The notes beneath the pieces were generated by a model. It was not told where the DNA came from and searched no databases. It saw nothing but the letters and a program-made list of their open reading frames with translations. 5,055 nt of DNA from Planctomycetota bacterium (GTDB lineage: Bacteria; Planctomycetota; Brocadiia; Brocadiales; Bathyanammoxibiaceae). Below, piece by piece: positions 1 through 5,055 of the stretch. The position numbers and the translations under genes are program-made. Position 1 is the stretch's first letter; each line of letters starts with the position of its first letter. The stretch is from NCBI GenBank assembly GCA_030598065.1, contig JAUVQR010000133.1, forward strand, positions 1-5,055. The letters run 5' to 3'.

Positions 1-1269
1 GACGATGAGACCGGGGCCGCAGAGAAGGATATAAGAGACATATTTGATCAAATAGAATGCAAGGTCGTCAGGGAGCAAATCCTTGTGGAGAACAAGAGGG
101 TGGACGGCAGAGGCCTTGACGAGATAAGGGACATAAGCTGTGAGGTGGGGATTCTGCCCAGGACACACGGCTCCGCGCTCTTTACCAGGGGAGAGACGCA
201 GGCGCTGGTGGCGGTCACCCTTGGCACGTCTATGGACCAGCAGAGGGTAGAGTCCCTGGACGACGAATATTCAAAGAAGTTCATGCTGCACTATAATTTC
301 CCCCCGTTTTGCGTAGGTGAGGTAAAGCTTTCTTTCGGCCCTTCCAGAAGGGAAATCGGCCACGGCAACCTGGCGGAGAGGGCCCTTGAGTGCATAATGC
401 CGAAAGATGAAGACTTTCCTTACACCATTCGCCTGGTATCGGAGATACTCGAATCAAACGGCTCTTCTTCTATGGGTAGCGTCTGTGGAGGCACCCTTTC
501 CATGATGGATGCCGGCGTATCGATACAAGACCCCGTGGCGGGTATCGCTATGGGTCTGGTAAAGGAAGGTGACGAGGTGCGCATCCTTTCCGATATTCTG
601 GGTACCGAGGACCACTTTGGCGACATGGACTTCAAGGTGGCAGGCACTCAGAAAGGCATAACCGCCTTGCAGATGGACCTGAAGATACCCTGGCTCGATG
701 AAGCCGTAATGAAGAAGGCCCTGGAGCAGGCAAGGGAAGGCAGGTTGCACATACTCCGCGAGATGTTGAGCGCGCTGGACAAGCCCAGGACAGGAATCTC
801 GGAACATGCCCCGAGATTGTTGCGGATAACGATAAATCCGGATAAAATCGGCCTGGTGATAGGCCCCGGCGGAAAGAACATAAAGAAGATTCAGGAGGAG
901 ACAGGCGCCAGGATTGAGATAGAAAATGACGGCACGGTGACCATTTCCTCCACCGACGCGGTGGCCGCTGAATCGGCAAAGGACACTATACAGAAAATGA
1001 CGGAAGAGGTAAAGGTCGGGAAGGTCTACGCGGGAAAAGTCTCTTCCGTGAAGGAATACGGCGCCTTTGTTGAGGTCCTGCCCGGCCAGGACGGGCTTCT
1101 GCACATATCCGAGATGTCGGACGGATACGTCGGGAAGGTAGAGGACGTAGTCAAGGTAGGGCAGGAAATAGACGTCAAGGTCATCGGAATAGACGACCAG
1201 AAGCGCATAAGACTTTCAAGAAAGGGCCTGTCGAAGGAAGAGGCACCGGCCCCTACCGAAGAAAGCTAA
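1..1269 (+). CDS. pnp: Polyribonucleotide nucleotidyltransferase (PNPase), C-terminal part, 5' end outside window
   Basis: PNPase is a homotrimeric cytoplasmic 3'-5' exoribonuclease that uses phosphate to degrade RNA and release nucleoside diphosphates; it often works in the RNA degradosome. The frame is open from base 1, so the gene enters from the left; 422 residues of a protein usually about 700 long are present. Numbering from the edge, the second RNase PH domain runs from about residue 28 to 250. It contains VDGRGLDEIR, PRTHGSALFTRGETQAL (53-69), the phosphate-binding stretch NGSSSM (153-158) and the catalytic segment EDHFGDMDFK, whose D204, D210 and K212 correspond to E. coli D486, D492 and K494. 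A KH domain follows at about 273-333 with the GPGG loop at 288-291, then an S1 domain at about 338-408 (GAFVEVLPGQDGLLHISE). The tail after S1 is short and acidic. All key residues are intact. A GTG at 85 begins a long in-frame stretch but is internal. No convincing terminator follows the TAA. Confidence 0.97.
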   Translation, partial: DDETGAAEKDIRDIFDQIECKVVREQILVENKRVDGRGLDEIRDISCEVGILPRTHGSALFTRGETQALVAVTLGTSMDQQRVESLDDEYSKKFMLHYNFPPFCVGEVKLSFGPSRREIGHGNLAERALECIMPKDEDFPYTIRLVSEILESNGSSSMGSVCGGTLSMMDAGVSIQDPVAGIAMGLVKEGDEVRILSDILGTEDHFGDMDFKVAGTQKGITALQMDLKIPWLDEAVMKKALEQAREGRLHILREMLSALDKPRTGISEHAPRLLRITINPDKIGLVIGPGGKNIKKIQEETGARIEIENDGTVTISSTDAVAAESAKDTIQKMTEEVKVGKVYAGKVSSVKEYGAFVEVLPGQDGLLHISEMSDGYVGKVEDVVKVGQEIDVKVIGIDDQKRIRLSRKGLSKEEAPAPTEES

Positions 1270-1296
1270 CGCGGCCAGCAATATTTTTAAATAGTG

Positions 1297-1314
1297 TTAC
1301 AAGATGATTTTGTA
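1297..1314. repeat. Imperfect dyad TACAA-N7-TTGTA, copy 1, upstream of csp
   Basis: Bases 1298-1302 (TACAA) pair perfectly with 1310-1314 (TTGTA) around a 7-base centre. A closely similar dyad lies 54 bases downstream at 1351-1367, and both begin TTACAAG. The pair could be an operator repeated on roughly the same face of the helix or two small RNA hairpins in a leader. The function is inference; short AT-rich dyads also arise by chance. Confidence 0.3.
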
Positions 1315-1349
1315 TAGGAGGGCGAAGCAGAACTACAAAGCCGTTATCG

Positions 1350-1379
1350 TTTACAAGTAGTTTGTGATCCTAGTATTTT
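1350..1379 (+). promoter_or_regulatory. Possible sigma-70-type promoter for csp
   Basis: TTTACA at 1350-1355 matches the -35 consensus at five of six bases. TATTTT at 1374-1379 is a four-of-six -10 match after an 18-base spacer; TAGTAT at 1371-1376 is an alternative with a 15-base spacer. Transcription would begin near 1385, giving a leader of about 25 bases that still contains the csp ribosome binding site. The gap is clearly more AT-rich than the genes around it. No experimental support exists and the -10 is weak. Confidence 0.3.
1351..1367. repeat. Imperfect dyad TTACAA-N5-TTGTGA, copy 2, overlapping the csp -35
   Basis: Bases 1351-1356 (TTACAA) pair with 1362-1367 (TTGTGA), including one T-G wobble, around a 5-base centre. 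It resembles the dyad at 1297-1314 and overlaps the candidate -35 box, which would suit a repressor or activator site. The role is inference. Confidence 0.3.
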
Positions 1380-1396
1380 TAATTCTTGAAGAAGAT

Positions 1397-1404
1397 GAGG
1401 GGAG
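1397..1404 (+). promoter_or_regulatory. Ribosome binding site of csp
   Basis: GAGGGGAG lies six bases before the ATG at 1411. It is by far the best Shine-Dalgarno match among the gene starts in this window and fits a highly translated small protein. It fixes the csp start. Confidence 0.8.
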
Positions 1405-1410
1405 ATTAGA

Positions 1411-1626
1411 ATGGCGACAAGGGTCAGCGGTAAGGTAAAGTGGTTTGATGCGAAAAAGGGCTTTGGTTTCATAGAGCACGAAGGTGGAAAAGACGTCTTC
1501 GTTCACTATTCCAGCATCAATGGAGATGGTTTTAGGACCCTTGAAGATGGTGAGAATGTGGAGTTTGACCTTATCGACAGCGATAAGGGACTTCAGGCCC
1601 AAAACGTCATACGCGTAGCGTCCTAG
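1411..1626 (+). CDS. Cold-shock-domain protein, CspA family
   Basis: Small single-stranded nucleic-acid-binding protein of the CspA family, a cytoplasmic RNA chaperone that melts RNA secondary structure and helps translation or antitermination, at low temperature or constitutively depending on the paralogue. It is 71 residues long, the usual family length of about 65-75, and is a single cold-shock domain. KVKWFD (8-13) starts strand 1, RNP1 is KKGFGFI (15-21) and RNP2 is VFVHYSSI (29-36). The usual VHFSAI is replaced by VHYSSI, which keeps an aromatic residue at the RNA-binding position. The C-terminal strand reads KGLQAQNV (59-66), close to the common KGPQA-NV. A strong Shine-Dalgarno supports the ATG at 1411. 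GC is about 48% by hand count, visibly lower than in the neighbouring genes. The gene follows pnp in the same direction after 141 bases and probably has its own promoter. The family assignment is secure; which paralogue (cold-induced or housekeeping) cannot be told. Confidence 0.96.
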   Translation: MATRVSGKVKWFDAKKGFGFIEHEGGKDVFVHYSSINGDGFRTLEDGENVEFDLIDSDKGLQAQNVIRVAS

Positions 1627-1642
1627 TCTTTTGAAAGGTTGA

Positions 1643-1683
1643 CGAGCCAGGGAGCCATGGCGCGAAAGGGGCTTCCTGGCTCG
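1643..1683 (+). terminator. Strong 14-bp hairpin after csp; possible terminator without a U-tract
   Basis: Bases 1643-1656 pair with 1670-1683 over 14 consecutive positions, with only one G-U wobble (1652/1674) and a 13-base loop. It begins 16 bases after the csp stop codon, where a terminator or a 3' mRNA-stabilising structure is expected. The sequence after the stem (CGCCTTATGTAAG) has no run of T, so it is not a classical intrinsic terminator. It could protect the csp mRNA, cause partial termination, or be a DNA palindrome read by a protein. The stem is seen directly; its role is inference. Confidence 0.55.
1658..1673 (+). promoter_or_regulatory. Possible sigma-54 promoter for the kinase/regulator operon
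   Basis: TGGCGCG (1658-1664), four spacer bases, then GGGCT (1669-1673) gives the invariant GG-N10-GC arrangement of a sigma-54 promoter. It matches TGGCACG-N4-TTGCW at nine of twelve defined positions; the TT of the -12 element is replaced by GG, a significant weakness. Transcription would start near 1684, about 22 bases before the kinase ATG. It lies in the loop and right arm of the hairpin at 1643-1683. Autoregulation by the sigma-54 activator encoded downstream would make biological sense, but this is a weak match. Confidence 0.25.
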
Positions 1684-1705
1684 CGCCTTATGTAAGTGTA
1701 CAGAA

Positions 1706-2488
1706 ATGCTTAAATATATTACCGTATCGTTTATAGTTGTCGTAGCGGCGTTCCTTTACCTCTTTTACCGTAGAAGGAGTAAGGGTAAGGGGCGAGGAAC
1801 GGAGAAGGATGCGTTGTTCTCCTCATGCCTCGATAGTCTGGCCCTCGGATTGGCCCACGAGATTAGAAACCCCTTGAGTATATTGAGCGTAAACCTCCAG
1901 CTGCTGGAAGAAGAAATCTCCGACACCGCAAACGGTCGGGGCGAAACCGTTCGGATGAGGGTCCAGGGTCTCAAGCGGGAGGTGCAGAGGTTGGACGACG
2001 TCGTCAGTGATTTCTTGCGTTTTGCGCGCGATGAGCGGCCGAGATTTGCAGAACAGGACGTGAACGAAGTGGTGGACGAGGTGGTAGATTTTGTGGCCCC
2101 TGAGGCGAGAAAAAACGACATTGAGGTAGACAGGCGTTATGAACCCGGTTTGCCGCCGGTAAGACTGGACATAAATTTATTCAAACAGGCACTCTTGAAC
2201 ATGATAATAAACGCCCAGCAGGCGATGCCGGGAGGGGGAAAGCTATTGGTGCGCACGGCGTACAAGGACGGTCAGGTACAGATAGAGATAGCCGACACTG
2301 GCACGGGCATACGCAACGCTGAATTTAAGAAGATATTCGAGGTGTATTATTCTACGAGAGAAAACGGGACGGGACTCGGGCTGCCTACGGTAAAACGTAT
2401 CGTGGAGGGGCACGGTGGCACGATTTCTGTTGAGAGCGAGCAGGGTAAGGGGAGCAATTTTATCGTCCGGCTGCCCTTGGAAAGATGA
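1706..2488 (+). CDS. Membrane-anchored histidine kinase, NtrB/ZraS-like, without a recognisable sensor domain
   Basis: Two-component histidine kinase, expected to autophosphorylate on His and pass the phosphate to the response regulator encoded next. It has 260 residues. One hydrophobic helix at about 4-21 (YITVSFIVVVAAFLYLFY) is followed by a basic stretch (YRRRSKGKGR), which places the rest in the cytoplasm. The HisKA domain covers about 38-110 with the H-box LAHEIRNPLS and phospho-acceptor H51. The HATPase domain covers about 115-258, with N-box NMIINAQQAM (165-174), DTGTGI (197-202), F-box IFEVYYST (210-217) and GTGLGL (221-226), all intact. Only some 20 residues separate the membrane helix from HisKA, so there is no PAS, HAMP or periplasmic domain. 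The frame is open upstream only to a stop at 1640-1642, and ATG 1706 is the first ATG, GTG or TTG in that stretch, so the short N-terminus is not a start-choice artefact. The Shine-Dalgarno is weak. The gene overlaps the regulator by four bases (ATGA), which indicates translational coupling. The signal sensed is unknown. Confidence 0.93.
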   Translation: MLKYITVSFIVVVAAFLYLFYRRRSKGKGRGTEKDALFSSCLDSLALGLAHEIRNPLSILSVNLQLLEEEISDTANGRGETVRMRVQGLKREVQRLDDVVSDFLRFARDERPRFAEQDVNEVVDEVVDFVAPEARKNDIEVDRRYEPGLPPVRLDINLFKQALLNMIINAQQAMPGGGKLLVRTAYKDGQVQIEIADTGTGIRNAEFKKIFEVYYSTRENGTGLGLPTVKRIVEGHGGTISVESEQGKGSNFIVRLPLER

Positions 2489-3861
2489 GAGGCATTATGG
2501 AATATAAGGCCAGAATATTGGTGATTGACGATGAAGCGGCCCATGCCAGGGCAACGGCAGAGTGTCTGGAGAAGGTTGGCTACGAGTGCACCGTGGCTAC
2601 AAAGGGGCGAGAGGCCCTGCGTCACCTGCGCCGGGGCGACGTAGACGTGGTGGTGACCGACCTTGTGATGAAGGATGTTGACGGCATGGAGATATTGAGA
2701 ACGGCGAAGGAAAGAATTCCCGACGTGCAGGTTGTATTCATTACGGGCTACGGCACGGTTGAGACGGCCGTCGAGGCCATGCAGAATGGCGCCGTTACGT
2801 TTCTCAAGAAGCCTGTGAACATACATCAACTGAGGATGGTTGTGGGGGAGACGGTTAAGAAACAGTCCGTGCTCAGAGACGAGGCCCCGGGAACGGGGGA
2901 GTCGGAATCGGGGCTCATAAGTAATCTGCCGGGTATCGTCGGGGAATGCGCCGGAATGAAGCGCATCCAGGGGATTATACGCCAAATCGCGCCGACAAGC
3001 ACAACCGTTCTAATTGTCGGAGCAAGCGGCACCGGAAAGGAGCTGACCGCCAGGGCCATCCACAACAGCAGTCCCAGGAGGAACAGTCCCTTTGTGGCGT
3101 TAAATTCCGCCGCAATTCCCGAAGGGTTGCTTGAGAGTGAACTCTTTGGGCATGAACGCGGCGCGTTTACGGGAGCCGTGTCCAGACGAAAAGGAAAGTT
3201 TGAGCATGCTGACGGCGGTACGCTTTTCCTCGACGAGATCGGCGATATGCCCCTTTCCGCACAGGCAAAACTGCTAAGGATCGTTGATGACGGTAAGGTG
3301 TCCAGGGTGGGCGGTAATGAGTCTGTTTCGGTTGACGTCAGGATGATAGCTGCTACGAATCAAGACCTTGAGCAATTGATAAAGGAAAAGAGGTTCAGGG
3401 AGGACCTGTACTTCAGGCTCAACGTGGTATGCCTCAAGCTGCCGCCACTGAGGGAGCGGCAAGAAGACATACTTCCCCTTGCAGAGGCGTTTATTAAGGA
3501 ATATTCACAGGCATACGATAAAGGTATATCCGCCATGACGGCGGAGACGAAAAAGAAGTTACTTCAGTACTCGTGGCCCGGTAATATAAGAGAACTCAAG
3601 AATTGTATCGAGAGTATGGTGGTGTTGGCGCAAAGTGAGATCTTGGGGTTAGAGGACATTCCCAGCCACATTTTCGAGGGTGGCGTTGAAATGTCCTTCG
3701 AACACAGGCCGTTGGTGGGGATGTCGCTTGAGGAGATGGAACGAGACCTTATAAAAAACACTCTGGCCTCCGTTAATGGCAACAGAGGGGCTTCCGCCAA
3801 GCTCTTGGGAATCGGCGAACGCACACTATACAGAAAACTGGACAAGTACGGCCTGAAATAA
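2485..3861 (+). CDS. Sigma-54-dependent response regulator, NtrC/AtoC/ZraR family
   Basis: Enhancer-binding activator that, once phosphorylated, uses ATP hydrolysis to open promoters bound by sigma-54 RNA polymerase. It has 458 residues, normal for the family, in three domains. The receiver (about 9-125) has acidic pair D15/D16, phospho-acceptor D59, T87 and K109 in KKP. The AAA+ domain (about 150-390) has Walker A GASGTGKE (179-186), the sigma-54-contacting GAFTGA loop (226-231), Walker B GGTLFLDE (D250/E251), the arginine segment FREDLYFRL (304-312) and WPGNIREL (364-371). A Fis-type helix-turn-helix lies at about 420-457 (GASAKLLGIGERTLYRKL). All catalytic residues are present, so it should be functional. 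The ATG at 2485 overlaps the kinase stop codon. An alternative ATG at 2497 (residue 5) has a better-spaced GAGAGG at 2487-2492 and may be the true start. The kinase next door is the obvious partner. AtoC, ZraR and HydG are only nearest-type names; the target genes are unknown. Confidence 0.95.
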   Translation: MRGIMEYKARILVIDDEAAHARATAECLEKVGYECTVATKGREALRHLRRGDVDVVVTDLVMKDVDGMEILRTAKERIPDVQVVFITGYGTVETAVEAMQNGAVTFLKKPVNIHQLRMVVGETVKKQSVLRDEAPGTGESESGLISNLPGIVGECAGMKRIQGIIRQIAPTSTTVLIVGASGTGKELTARAIHNSSPRRNSPFVALNSAAIPEGLLESELFGHERGAFTGAVSRRKGKFEHADGGTLFLDEIGDMPLSAQAKLLRIVDDGKVSRVGGNESVSVDVRMIAATNQDLEQLIKEKRFREDLYFRLNVVCLKLPPLRERQEDILPLAEAFIKEYSQAYDKGISAMTAETKKKLLQYSWPGNIRELKNCIESMVVLAQSEILGLEDIPSHIFEGGVEMSFEHRPLVGMSLEEMERDLIKNTLASVNGNRGASAKLLGIGERTLYRKLDKYGLK

Positions 3862-3922
3862 CTACCTTCCGTTGACAGCCCAGCCGCCTTCCGGCCCCTT
3901 CCTAACGCCCTTTCAGTATCCT

Positions 3923-3970
3923 ACAACATATAGAAATCCAACAGCAGACTTGCTACAATGTGTGGTGGAA
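3923..3970. repeat. Tandem CTACAA-led elements, weakly NrdR-box-like, before nrdJ
   Basis: CTACAA occurs at 3921-3926 and again at 3953-3958, exactly 32 bases apart. Each is followed by a stretch partly matching the NrdR box (acaCwAtATaTwGtgt): the first shares ACA and ATATA (3928-3932) but lacks the right half, the second matches poorly. NrdR normally binds two boxes about three helical turns apart upstream of ribonucleotide reductase genes, so spacing and place are right while the sequence match is weak. Confidence 0.2.
3931..3959 (+). promoter_or_regulatory. Possible sigma-70-type promoter for nrdJ
   Basis: TAGAAA at 3931-3936 (four of six -35 bases) and TACAAT at 3954-3959 (five of six -10 bases) are separated by exactly 17 bases. 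Transcription would start near 3966, upstream of the ATGs at 3982 and 4000 but downstream of the in-frame ATG at 3958, which would therefore not be translated. The rest of the gap 3862-3999 holds only a 4-bp GCCG/CGGC stem at 3883-3895 and an isolated TTGACA at 3872-3877 with no -10. Confidence 0.35.
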
Positions 3971-3999
3971 ACTCACCGGGTATGGGGTTATACACGGCC

Positions 4000-5055
4000 A
4001 TGAGAGAAACACCGAAGAAAATAGAGCTGTCGCCAACAGGCCTGCTGGTTCTCAAGAAAAGATATCTTAGAAAGGACGAGCGAGGCAGCTCGATTGAGAC
4101 CCCGAAGGAGATGTTCACCCGGGTGGCACACAACGTCGCCAGCGCGGACGCCTTGTATGGCGGAGACGTCGCAGAGGCCGAAAGGGCCTTTTACGACGTA
4201 ATGTCTACCCTGGAGTTCCTGCCCAATTCTCCCACACTCATGAATGCCGGGAGAAAGCTCCAGCAGCTGGCCGCGTGTTTCGTGCTTCCGGTGGAGGACT
4301 CCATCGCCCACATCTTCGAGATGGTCAAATATTCCGCCATCATTCACCAGAGCGGCGGTGGAACCGGGTTTTCTTTCTCAAGGCTGCGGCCGAAGAATGA
4401 CATAGTAAGCACGTCGGGAGGCCCCGCCAGCGGCCCGGTCTCATTCATAAGAATCTTCAACGAGGCCACCGAGGTCATTAACCAGGGTGGTTTCCGCAGG
4501 GGGGCCAACATGGCCGTCCTTCACGTCACACACCCGGACATCCTTGAGTTTATCGATTGTAAGAGTCGCCAGGGAGTCCTCACAAATTTCAATATGTCCG
4601 TTGGCGTAACCGACGCGTTCATGGCGGCCGTGGGGCGTGGTGAGGAGTATGAGCTGGTCAATCCGCACACGGGGCGGGTGGCGCAGAGTCTTCCCGCCAG
4701 GGAGGTCTTCGACAGGCTGGTGGATGAGGCGTGGAAAACCGGCGAACCAGGGATGCTCTTCCTTGACACGATAAATGCCGCTAACCCTACGCCGGAGATA
4801 GGTGAAATAGACGGTACGAACCCGTGCGGGGAGCAGCCGCTGTTGCCGTACGAGTCCTGTGTGCTGGGCTCCGTCAATCTGGCTAAGATGCTGAAGCTGA
4901 AGGGCGGCGAGAGGCCCGAAGTCGATTGGGACAGGTTGAGGGAGGTTGTAAGGCTGGGAGTGCACTTTCTTGACAACATTGTTGAGGTAAACAAGTATCC
5001 GCTCGAGCAGGTAGAGACGTTAAGCAAGGGCAACAGGAAGATAGGGCTTGGCGTC
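4000..5055 (+). CDS. nrdJ: Adenosylcobalamin-dependent (class II) ribonucleoside-diphosphate reductase, N-terminal part
   Basis: NrdJ reduces ribonucleotides to deoxyribonucleotides for DNA synthesis, generating its cysteine thiyl radical from adenosylcobalamin; it needs neither oxygen nor a separate radical subunit. The first 352 residues are present and the frame is open at the right edge. The N-terminus (ELSPTGLLVLKKRYL, then TPKEMFTRVA) is typical of class II enzymes and shows no ATP-cone before it. FLPNSPTLMNAG (73-84) precedes the first redox cysteine C93 (AACFVLPVEDS). SGGGTGFSFS (118-127) and RRGANMAVLHVTHPDI (166-181) are conserved core segments. TNPCGEQ (273-279) holds N274, thiyl cysteine C276 and E278, equivalent to N437, C439 and E441 of E. 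coli NrdA. C287 in ESCVLGSVNL is the second redox cysteine; the spacing of 11 from C276 is the class II pattern. FLDNIVEVNKYPL (323-335) also fits. In-frame ATGs at 3982 and 3958 are alternative starts; none has a good Shine-Dalgarno. The start at 4000 was chosen because family similarity begins just after it. Confidence 0.94.
   Translation, partial: MRETPKKIELSPTGLLVLKKRYLRKDERGSSIETPKEMFTRVAHNVASADALYGGDVAEAERAFYDVMSTLEFLPNSPTLMNAGRKLQQLAACFVLPVEDSIAHIFEMVKYSAIIHQSGGGTGFSFSRLRPKNDIVSTSGGPASGPVSFIRIFNEATEVINQGGFRRGANMAVLHVTHPDILEFIDCKSRQGVLTNFNMSVGVTDAFMAAVGRGEEYELVNPHTGRVAQSLPAREVFDRLVDEAWKTGEPGMLFLDTINAANPTPEIGEIDGTNPCGEQPLLPYESCVLGSVNLAKMLKLKGGERPEVDWDRLREVVRLGVHFLDNIVEVNKYPLEQVETLSKGNRKIGLGV

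Noticed and set aside
454..1104. Long minus-strand open frame opposite pnp
   Set aside because: It lies wholly antisense to the well-conserved PNPase domains and its translation shows no recognisable domain; it is a shadow frame.
1316..1322. Strong Shine-Dalgarno-like AGGAGGG in the pnp-csp gap
   Set aside because: No ATG, GTG or TTG lies at a usable distance downstream, so it does not serve a gene.
1304..1360. 18-codon ORF (ATG to TAG) in the pnp-csp gap, possible leader peptide
   Set aside because: It has no Shine-Dalgarno before its ATG, its composition is unremarkable, and it has no codon run suggesting attenuation.
1994..2005. 12-base perfect palindrome GACGACGTCGTC inside the kinase gene
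   Set aside because: It is explained by the codons for an Asp-Asp-Val-Val stretch in the HisKA domain and has no partner copy or regulatory context.
2296..2426. TGGCACG sequences in the kinase gene (near 2298 and 2413) resembling the sigma-54 -24 element
   Set aside because: In both, the bases ten after GG are not GC, so the required GG-N10-GC spacing fails, and both lie in conserved coding motifs.
3872..3877. Perfect -35 hexamer TTGACA after the response regulator gene
   Set aside because: No -10-like sequence lies 15-19 bases downstream; that region is C-rich.
3883..3895. GCCG/CGGC stem after the response regulator as a terminator
   Set aside because: It has only four base pairs and no following T-run, too weak to call.
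3958..3984. Cobalamin riboswitch before the B12-dependent nrdJ, prompted by GGTGGAAACTCACC
   Set aside because: The 138-base gap is short for this riboswitch class and the expected B12-box and conserved core are absent; only a 4-bp GGTG/CACC stem is seen.
4441..5033. Overlapping minus-strand open frames opposite nrdJ
   Set aside because: They are antisense to conserved reductase core motifs and are shadow frames in GC-moderate coding DNA.

Overview
The window carries five protein-coding genes, all on the + strand: the 3' part of a polynucleotide phosphorylase gene (pnp, cut at the left edge), a complete small cold-shock-domain protein gene, a complete and overlapping histidine kinase / sigma-54 response regulator pair (NtrB/NtrC type), and the 5' part of an adenosylcobalamin-dependent (class II) ribonucleotide reductase gene (nrdJ, cut at the right edge). 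No RNA gene, mobile element, CRISPR array or phage gene was seen. The gaps are short (141, 79 and 138 bases).

Organism: a bacterium. The GAFTGA-type activator implies that the genome encodes sigma-54, and a cobalamin-dependent reductase points to an anaerobic or facultative lifestyle. Codon use is rich in AGG/AGA for Arg and ATA for Ile, at moderate GC. This would fit an environmental lineage such as Planctomycetota (Brocadiales-like), Nitrospirota or a deltaproteobacterial group, but the window does not settle the phylum.

Layout. 1-1269: pnp, with the second RNase PH domain, KH and S1. 1270-1410: an AT-rich leader with two similar TTACAA...TTTGT dyads and a possible sigma-70-type promoter. 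1411-1626: csp. 1627-1705: a strong 14-bp hairpin whose loop and right arm carry a GG-N10-GC sequence resembling a sigma-54 promoter. 1706-2488: a membrane-anchored histidine kinase without a recognisable sensor domain. 2485-3861: its response regulator, overlapping the kinase stop codon. 3862-3999: a gap with a possible promoter and weak NrdR-box-like repeats. 4000-5055: nrdJ, continuing past the window.

Working together: PNPase and the cold-shock protein both act on RNA and could share cold or RNA-turnover physiology. The kinase and regulator form a phosphorelay that would activate sigma-54 promoters; no target is evident except possibly their own promoter. NrdJ supplies deoxyribonucleotides and is probably a separate transcription unit. 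This is mostly ordinary core-genome content. The sensor-less kinase and the regulatory DNA in the three gaps are the points worth a second look; I see no evidence of a wholly new system.
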